Origin: Cyclobacteriaceae bacterium | Lineage (GTDB): Bacteria; Bacteroidota; Bacteroidia; Cytophagales; Cyclobacteriaceae | Reading direction: 5' to 3' | Assembly: GCA_025363495.1 (NCBI GenBank) | Contig: JANYDR010000597.1 | Span: 1-9,200 of the forward strand | DNA: 9,200 nt | In this document: piece after piece, positions 6,088 to 9,200 of the stretch | Layout: each line of letters begins with the position of its first letter | How positions within the stretch are numbered: position 1 is the stretch's first letter | Translations under genes and position numbers: made by a program | The notes under the pieces: generated by a model | Told to the model about the DNA's origin: nothing | Databases searched by the model: none | Seen by the model: only the letters and a program-made list of their open reading frames with translations

Positions 6088-6269
6088 CTTTGCCACAGAT
6101 GGCACAGATCCGATGGCTATCGGATTTCACGGATAAATAAATAAAACATTTTTAGGCTCTATTAAATTGTCACTAATCGGCGGCGAAGCTGCACTAATCT
6201 GTGAAAATCCTTTCTAGTAAGAGTAGTTTTCAGCAAAGTCCGTGTTTATCTGTGTCATCTGTGGCAAAG
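6088..6269. repeat. Interspersed palindromic element with cacagat-type inverted arms
   Basis: The 22-nt left arm (6088-6109: ctttgccacagat followed by ggcacagat) is the reverse complement of the right arm (6248-6269: atctgtgtc followed by atctgtggcaaag) with one mismatch. Inside, ggatttcacggat (6122-6134) is partly complementary to atctgtgaaaatcc (6197-6210), and a further tccgtgttt precedes the right arm, so the whole element is a long imperfect palindrome of about 180 bp. From memory, repeats with tandem 'cacagat' and 'cacggat' units recur between genes in many environmental bacteria, including Bacteroidota. No coding capacity or transposase is present. It could be a non-autonomous REP/MITE-like element. 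Confidence 0.75.
6171..6199. repeat. 8-bp direct repeat inside the palindromic element
   Basis: cactaatc occurs at 6171-6178 and again at 6192-6199, bracketing the GC-rich 13-mer ggcggcgaagctg. The second copy runs straight into the tgtg of the repeat unit. This looks like a 21-bp insertion or duplication relative to a simpler element, although it is short enough to be coincidental. Confidence 0.45.
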
Positions 6270-6358
6270 TATTTCTTCCCACCACTAAGTAATTTGTCTT
6301 TGGGATATTTGCCGTTAAGTGTATTTTGAGATTTAATTACCCTAACTCCTAAAACGCC

Positions 6359-9091
6359 ATGACTTTCTCTGTTTTCAATCGATATAATCTAGTTCTCATT
6401 TTTTTTCTATCAATCTTCTCAGTCTCGATAGCCCAGCAAAAGACAATTCCAACACCGGAAGAGGTCATTGGATTTAAAGTAGGCGCCGACTTTCATATTG
6501 CTACTTACGAGGAATCGCTGAAATATTTTCAGAAACTGGATGAGTCAAGCGACCTCGTGCAGATGGTCTATGTTGGGGAAACATCAGAAGGCAGGCCATG
6601 GTACTTTGCCCTTATCTCTTCAGCGGAAAATCTGAAGAATATCGATAAGTACAAAGCCATCGCCCAACGCCTGGCGCATCCTCAGGGATTGACGGACGCT
6701 GAGGCAAAAAAATTATCTCTTGAAGGCAAACCGCTCGTTCATATTGACGGAGGACTTCATTCCACGGAAGTGGCAGGAGGACAGCATACGATCAACCTTG
6801 CTTATGAGTTAATCAGTAAAGCGAGTGATCCAAAAATTAAAAACATACTCGACAACACGATCTTTCTTTTGTGGCCTTCGCTCAATCCCGACGGACAGAC
6901 AATGGTATCTGATTGGTATGAATCCAATGTCGGCACGCCATACGAAATAGCTCCTATGCCATTCCTGTATCAGAAATATGTTGGCCATGACAACAACCGT
7001 GATGCCTACATGCTCAACATGATCGAGTCGCGCGTCATTGCACGTTACTGGCGCGATTGGGAACCAAATATCATTCACACTCATCACCAGACATCTCCTT
7101 TCCCGACAAGGATCTGGCTTCCACCTTTTGCGGAGCCTATTGCATCGCAGTCGCCACCCATCGTTGCACGTGAAGTGAACATGATAGGAATGGCAATTGC
7201 TCAGGCACTTGAGTCTAATGGTCAGAAAGGTGCTACTCATATGGGAGTTGGTTTTGATGCCTGGTATCCAGGATACATTGATTATATGCCGGTGCTTCAA
7301 AACATTCCTTCCTTCTGGACGGAGACTGCCTTGTATAGTTATGCCACTCCACACTTTTATACTGTCAGGGATTTTCCGAAAGACAAAAATGAATTCCGCG
7401 CAGAGTCGTTGTATCCAAGTCCATGGGAGGGAGGATGGTGGAGAATGAGTGACGCGATGGCGTACATGCACACTGCTTCTATCGCTGTGTTGGATTATGC
7501 TGCAAAGTATGGAGATGTTTTACTTTATAACCGTTATCAATCCGGAAGAAATGCAATTAAGAAATATGAGAATGAGCCACCCTACGCCTATATCGTTCCG
7601 CAAAAGCAACGCGATCCGGTAAGACCTGTAGAGTTATTGCGTCGATTGGCATTTCATGGCATAAGGATTACACAATTATCGAAAGCGGTAACATTTGAAG
7701 GTCGTAATTATCCAAAAGGAACATGGGTGGTTCCTATGAACCAGGAATTCGCCGAGCTTACCAAGCAGATATTGGGTGTTCAATCTTATCCTGACTTGCG
7801 TGAATTTTCAAGTGGTCCACCGGAGCAACCGTATGACGCGGCAGGATGGACTCTTCCGATGCAATTTGAACTCGATGTAGTGGCAGCGACTATTCCATTG
7901 ACAGAGGATCTTAAGAGTGCAATGACAGAAGTCAAAGGGACTGGAAAAGATTGGAGAACCGACGATAAGAAAGATGCTAATGCAGCAGATTTCATTACCG
8001 GGATTGGGTTTGATACAAATCCAGTTGCGGCAGGGATCAAAGCGCCTGATGGAACTATCAGTGGCGGAGGTACAATTATGTCTGTAAATCCTGCGGAGAA
8101 TAATTCATTCAAGGTCATTGCCAGGGCGTTGAAGGCTGGTGGGACTGTTCGATATGACAAGGATACTCATCAATATGGTATCAGCGGAGTTAACAGAGGT
8201 AGCCTTGATCCATGGATTAAAGAGCTTGGACTTACCGCAAGATTAACTTCCAGCACATCAGGTGCGGTTGTAAGATCAAGAATAGGAGTGTACAAACCCT
8301 GGACAGCCAGCATGGATGAAGGCTGGACGAAGTGGGTATTTGAGCAATTCGGAATTGACTTTGTTGAAATTACCAACGGGGATTTTCAATCAGGTGGATT
8401 GAATGATCGCTTTGACGTTATTCTCATAAACGCGGAACGGCCAAGGAGTATCAAAGATGGTTTTCAAAAAGGTTCTGTGCCACCTCGGTATGAAGGCGGC
8501 CTTGGAGAGTTGGGTTCAAATACATTAAATAACTTTGTTAGAGATGGTGGAACATTGGTGTGCCTGAATGAAAGCAGCAATTTTGCGATTGATGCACTTC
8601 ACCTTCCGGTAAAAAATGTTGTGGCTGATCTTAATACAAAAGATTATTTCACCGGAGGTTCCCTGTTGGAAGTTGAAACGGATCCTTCTCATCCAGTGAT
8701 GGCAGGTATGCCCGAACGTGCCACCGTGTTTGTTTCAGGTAGCCCTGTATTTACTACACTCGAGGGTTTCAAGGGTCAAGCCATTGCTAAATATGCAGAG
8801 AAAGGTTCGCCGCTTCGTTCCGGTTATATGCTGGGAGAAAAATATTTGCAAGGATATGCAGCTTCGCTTGATGTTCAGCATGGCAAAGGTCACGTGATTC
8901 TTATTGGCTTTCGCCCTCAGTGGAGAGGACAATCCATAGGAACATATCGGGTGCTTCTCAATTCTATTTATTATGGCGGGGAAGTTGCGAGAGGAAAATA
9001 TGGGATGACTGATTTTTGGAAAGCGCCTGTAGTTCCTGCTGCCCCGGCAAAGAAGCCAAAGAAGCAGGGTGAAGAGGAAGAAGGTCATTAA
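6359..9091 (+). CDS. Secreted M14-family zinc metallopeptidase with C-terminal amidotransferase-like domain
   Basis: This is a 910-residue exported protein. A Sec signal (hydrophobic LVLIFFLSIFSVSIA, about residues 11-25) ends just before QQK, supporting the ATG at 6359. The M14 carboxypeptidase-like domain spans about 30-400. Zinc ligands are His134 and Glu137 in GGLHSTEVAGG, and a His of HTHHQ (240-244, most likely His242). The general-base Glu is probably Glu322 in FWTETALYS. NPDG and NNRDAYMLN are other family landmarks. A middle region follows (about 400-620; YPKGTWVVPMNQ, PYDAAGWTLP). Next is a class-I glutamine-amidotransferase-like segment (about 640-880; GVYKPW at 643-648, DVILINAERP from 686, FVRDGGTLVCLNE from 726). 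Cys735 lacks the GxCxG elbow, so that domain is probably non-catalytic. The tail is Pro/Lys then Glu rich (KKPKKQGEEEEGH). It likely trims peptides outside the cytoplasm. It stands alone downstream of a 381-bp gap, so it is probably transcribed singly. Confidence 0.93.
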   Translation: MTFSVFNRYNLVLIFFLSIFSVSIAQQKTIPTPEEVIGFKVGADFHIATYEESLKYFQKLDESSDLVQMVYVGETSEGRPWYFALISSAENLKNIDKYKAIAQRLAHPQGLTDAEAKKLSLEGKPLVHIDGGLHSTEVAGGQHTINLAYELISKASDPKIKNILDNTIFLLWPSLNPDGQTMVSDWYESNVGTPYEIAPMPFLYQKYVGHDNNRDAYMLNMIESRVIARYWRDWEPNIIHTHHQTSPFPTRIWLPPFAEPIASQSPPIVAREVNMIGMAIAQALESNGQKGATHMGVGFDAWYPGYIDYMPVLQNIPSFWTETALYSYATPHFYTVRDFPKDKNEFRAESLYPSPWEGGWWRMSDAMAYMHTASIAVLDYAAKYGDVLLYNRYQSGRNAIKKYENEPPYAYIVPQKQRDPVRPVELLRRLAFHGIRITQLSKAVTFEGRNYPKGTWVVPMNQEFAELTKQILGVQSYPDLREFSSGPPEQPYDAAGWTLPMQFELDVVAATIPLTEDLKSAMTEVKGTGKDWRTDDKKDANAADFITGIGFDTNPVAAGIKAPDGTISGGGTIMSVNPAENNSFKVIARALKAGGTVRYDKDTHQYGISGVNRGSLDPWIKELGLTARLTSSTSGAVVRSRIGVYKPWTASMDEGWTKWVFEQFGIDFVEITNGDFQSGGLNDRFDVILINAERPRSIKDGFQKGSVPPRYEGGLGELGSNTLNNFVRDGGTLVCLNESSNFAIDALHLPVKNVVADLNTKDYFTGGSLLEVETDPSHPVMAGMPERATVFVSGSPVFTTLEGFKGQAIAKYAEKGSPLRSGYMLGEKYLQGYAASLDVQHGKGHVILIGFRPQWRGQSIGTYRVLLNSIYYGGEVARGKYGMTDFWKAPVVPAAPAKKPKKQGEEEEGH

Positions 9092-9145
9092 AACGGATTT
9101 TTCGATTCCTTTGTGACACCGAAGTTATTGTACACGTAGGCGCTT

Positions 9146-9176
9146 TGAAGGCATTTTTATGCTTTCGTAAGTTTTT
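9146..9176 (+). terminator. Probable intrinsic terminator after the M14 peptidase gene
   Basis: tgaaggcat (9146-9154) pairs with atgctttcg (9159-9167) over 9 bp, including two G-U pairs, around a tttt loop. After a short gap the sequence gttttt (9171-9176) follows. It lies about 55 nt after the stop at 9089-9091. The T-run is interrupted and offset from the stem by four bases, so this is a moderate candidate. Nothing else is seen in 9092-9200, and no credible gene start lies there. Confidence 0.45.
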
Positions 9177-9200
9177 GAGTCTTTTCATCACTAATTCAAA

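Larger units (their letters stand above)
5978..6358. other. Non-coding divergent intergenic region with palindromic repeats
   Basis: This 381-bp gap lies between two genes pointing away from each other, so both promoters should be in it. Most of it is occupied by cacagat-type repeat units, listed separately. Only the last ~85 bp before the peptidase start (6275-6358) and a few dozen bp next to the minus-strand start look free of repeats. I find no convincing TAnnTTTG promoter: tgtctttg at 6295-6302 has one mismatch and no clear partner. No tRNA, riboswitch or small reading frame is supported. Confidence 0.6.

Noticed and set aside
5805..6140. Plus-strand open frame overlapping the minus-strand hypothetical gene
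   Set aside because: It runs out into the repeat region, and its Leu/Phe/Ser-rich composition is what the antisense of the Glu/Lys-rich minus-strand protein would give.
5978..6358. CRISPR array
   Set aside because: The repeated cacagat units are short, inverted as well as direct, and irregularly spaced, with no unique spacers of constant length and no cas genes.
6809..7471. Long minus-strand open frame (220 codons) inside the M14 peptidase gene
   Set aside because: It is antisense to the zinc-site region of a clearly conserved peptidase; its protein is rich in Arg, His, Cys and Trp in no recognisable pattern, typical of a shadow frame.
8964..9191. Minus-strand frame at the right edge
   Set aside because: It overlaps the conserved end of the M14 gene and the hairpin called as a terminator; the basic Lys/Arg start reflects T-rich non-coding DNA.

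Overview
The window reads as chromosomal DNA of a Bacteroidota bacterium, most likely a free-living Cytophagales-type lineage. The reasons are a SusB-like GH97 enzyme, a Tat-exported Gfo/Idh/MocA oxidoreductase, a large secreted M14 peptidase with a C-terminal amidotransferase-like domain, moderate GC, and start codons without Shine-Dalgarno sequences. The species assignment is inference. There is no phage, plasmid, CRISPR, tRNA or rRNA signal.

Layout, left to right. (1) The 3' half of an ABC1/AarF/UbiB-family kinase-like gene enters from the left edge (2-658). (2) A 185-bp gap leads to a Tat-signal Gfo/Idh/MocA oxidoreductase (844-2160). A perfect 12-bp inverted repeat (799-810 / 851-862) encloses its start codon. 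(3) A 179-bp gap carries a 16-bp stem-loop that pairs fully only if G-U pairs are allowed. (4) A tight same-strand trio follows: a DUF1801-like protein with a histone-H1-like lysine tail (2340-2921), a secreted GH97 alpha-glucosidase (2932-5100) and a DJ-1/PfpI-family protein (5097-5648). The spacings are 10 bp and a 4-bp ATGA overlap, so this is probably one operon. (5) A small convergent minus-strand gene of unknown function (5660-5977) ends 11 bp from the operon's last stop. (6) A 381-bp non-coding stretch (5978-6358) is built around a near-perfect inverted repeat of the ccacagat / atctgtgg type, with several decayed copies. (7) A 910-residue secreted M14 metallopeptidase (6359-9091) is followed by a terminator-like hairpin near the right edge.

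The exported Gfo/Idh protein and the GH97 enzyme both point to sugar handling in the periplasm. DJ-1/PfpI is plausibly a cytoplasmic stress or carbonyl-protection partner. No SusC/SusD pair is present, so this is not a standard polysaccharide-utilisation locus. Most of the window is ordinary, well-conserved metabolic gene content. The items most worth a second look are the inverted repeat around the Gfo/Idh start codon, the cacagat-type palindromic repeat with two apparent small insertions, the lysine-rich tail on the DUF1801 protein, and the unrecognised minus-strand gene. I see no convincing new multi-gene system.
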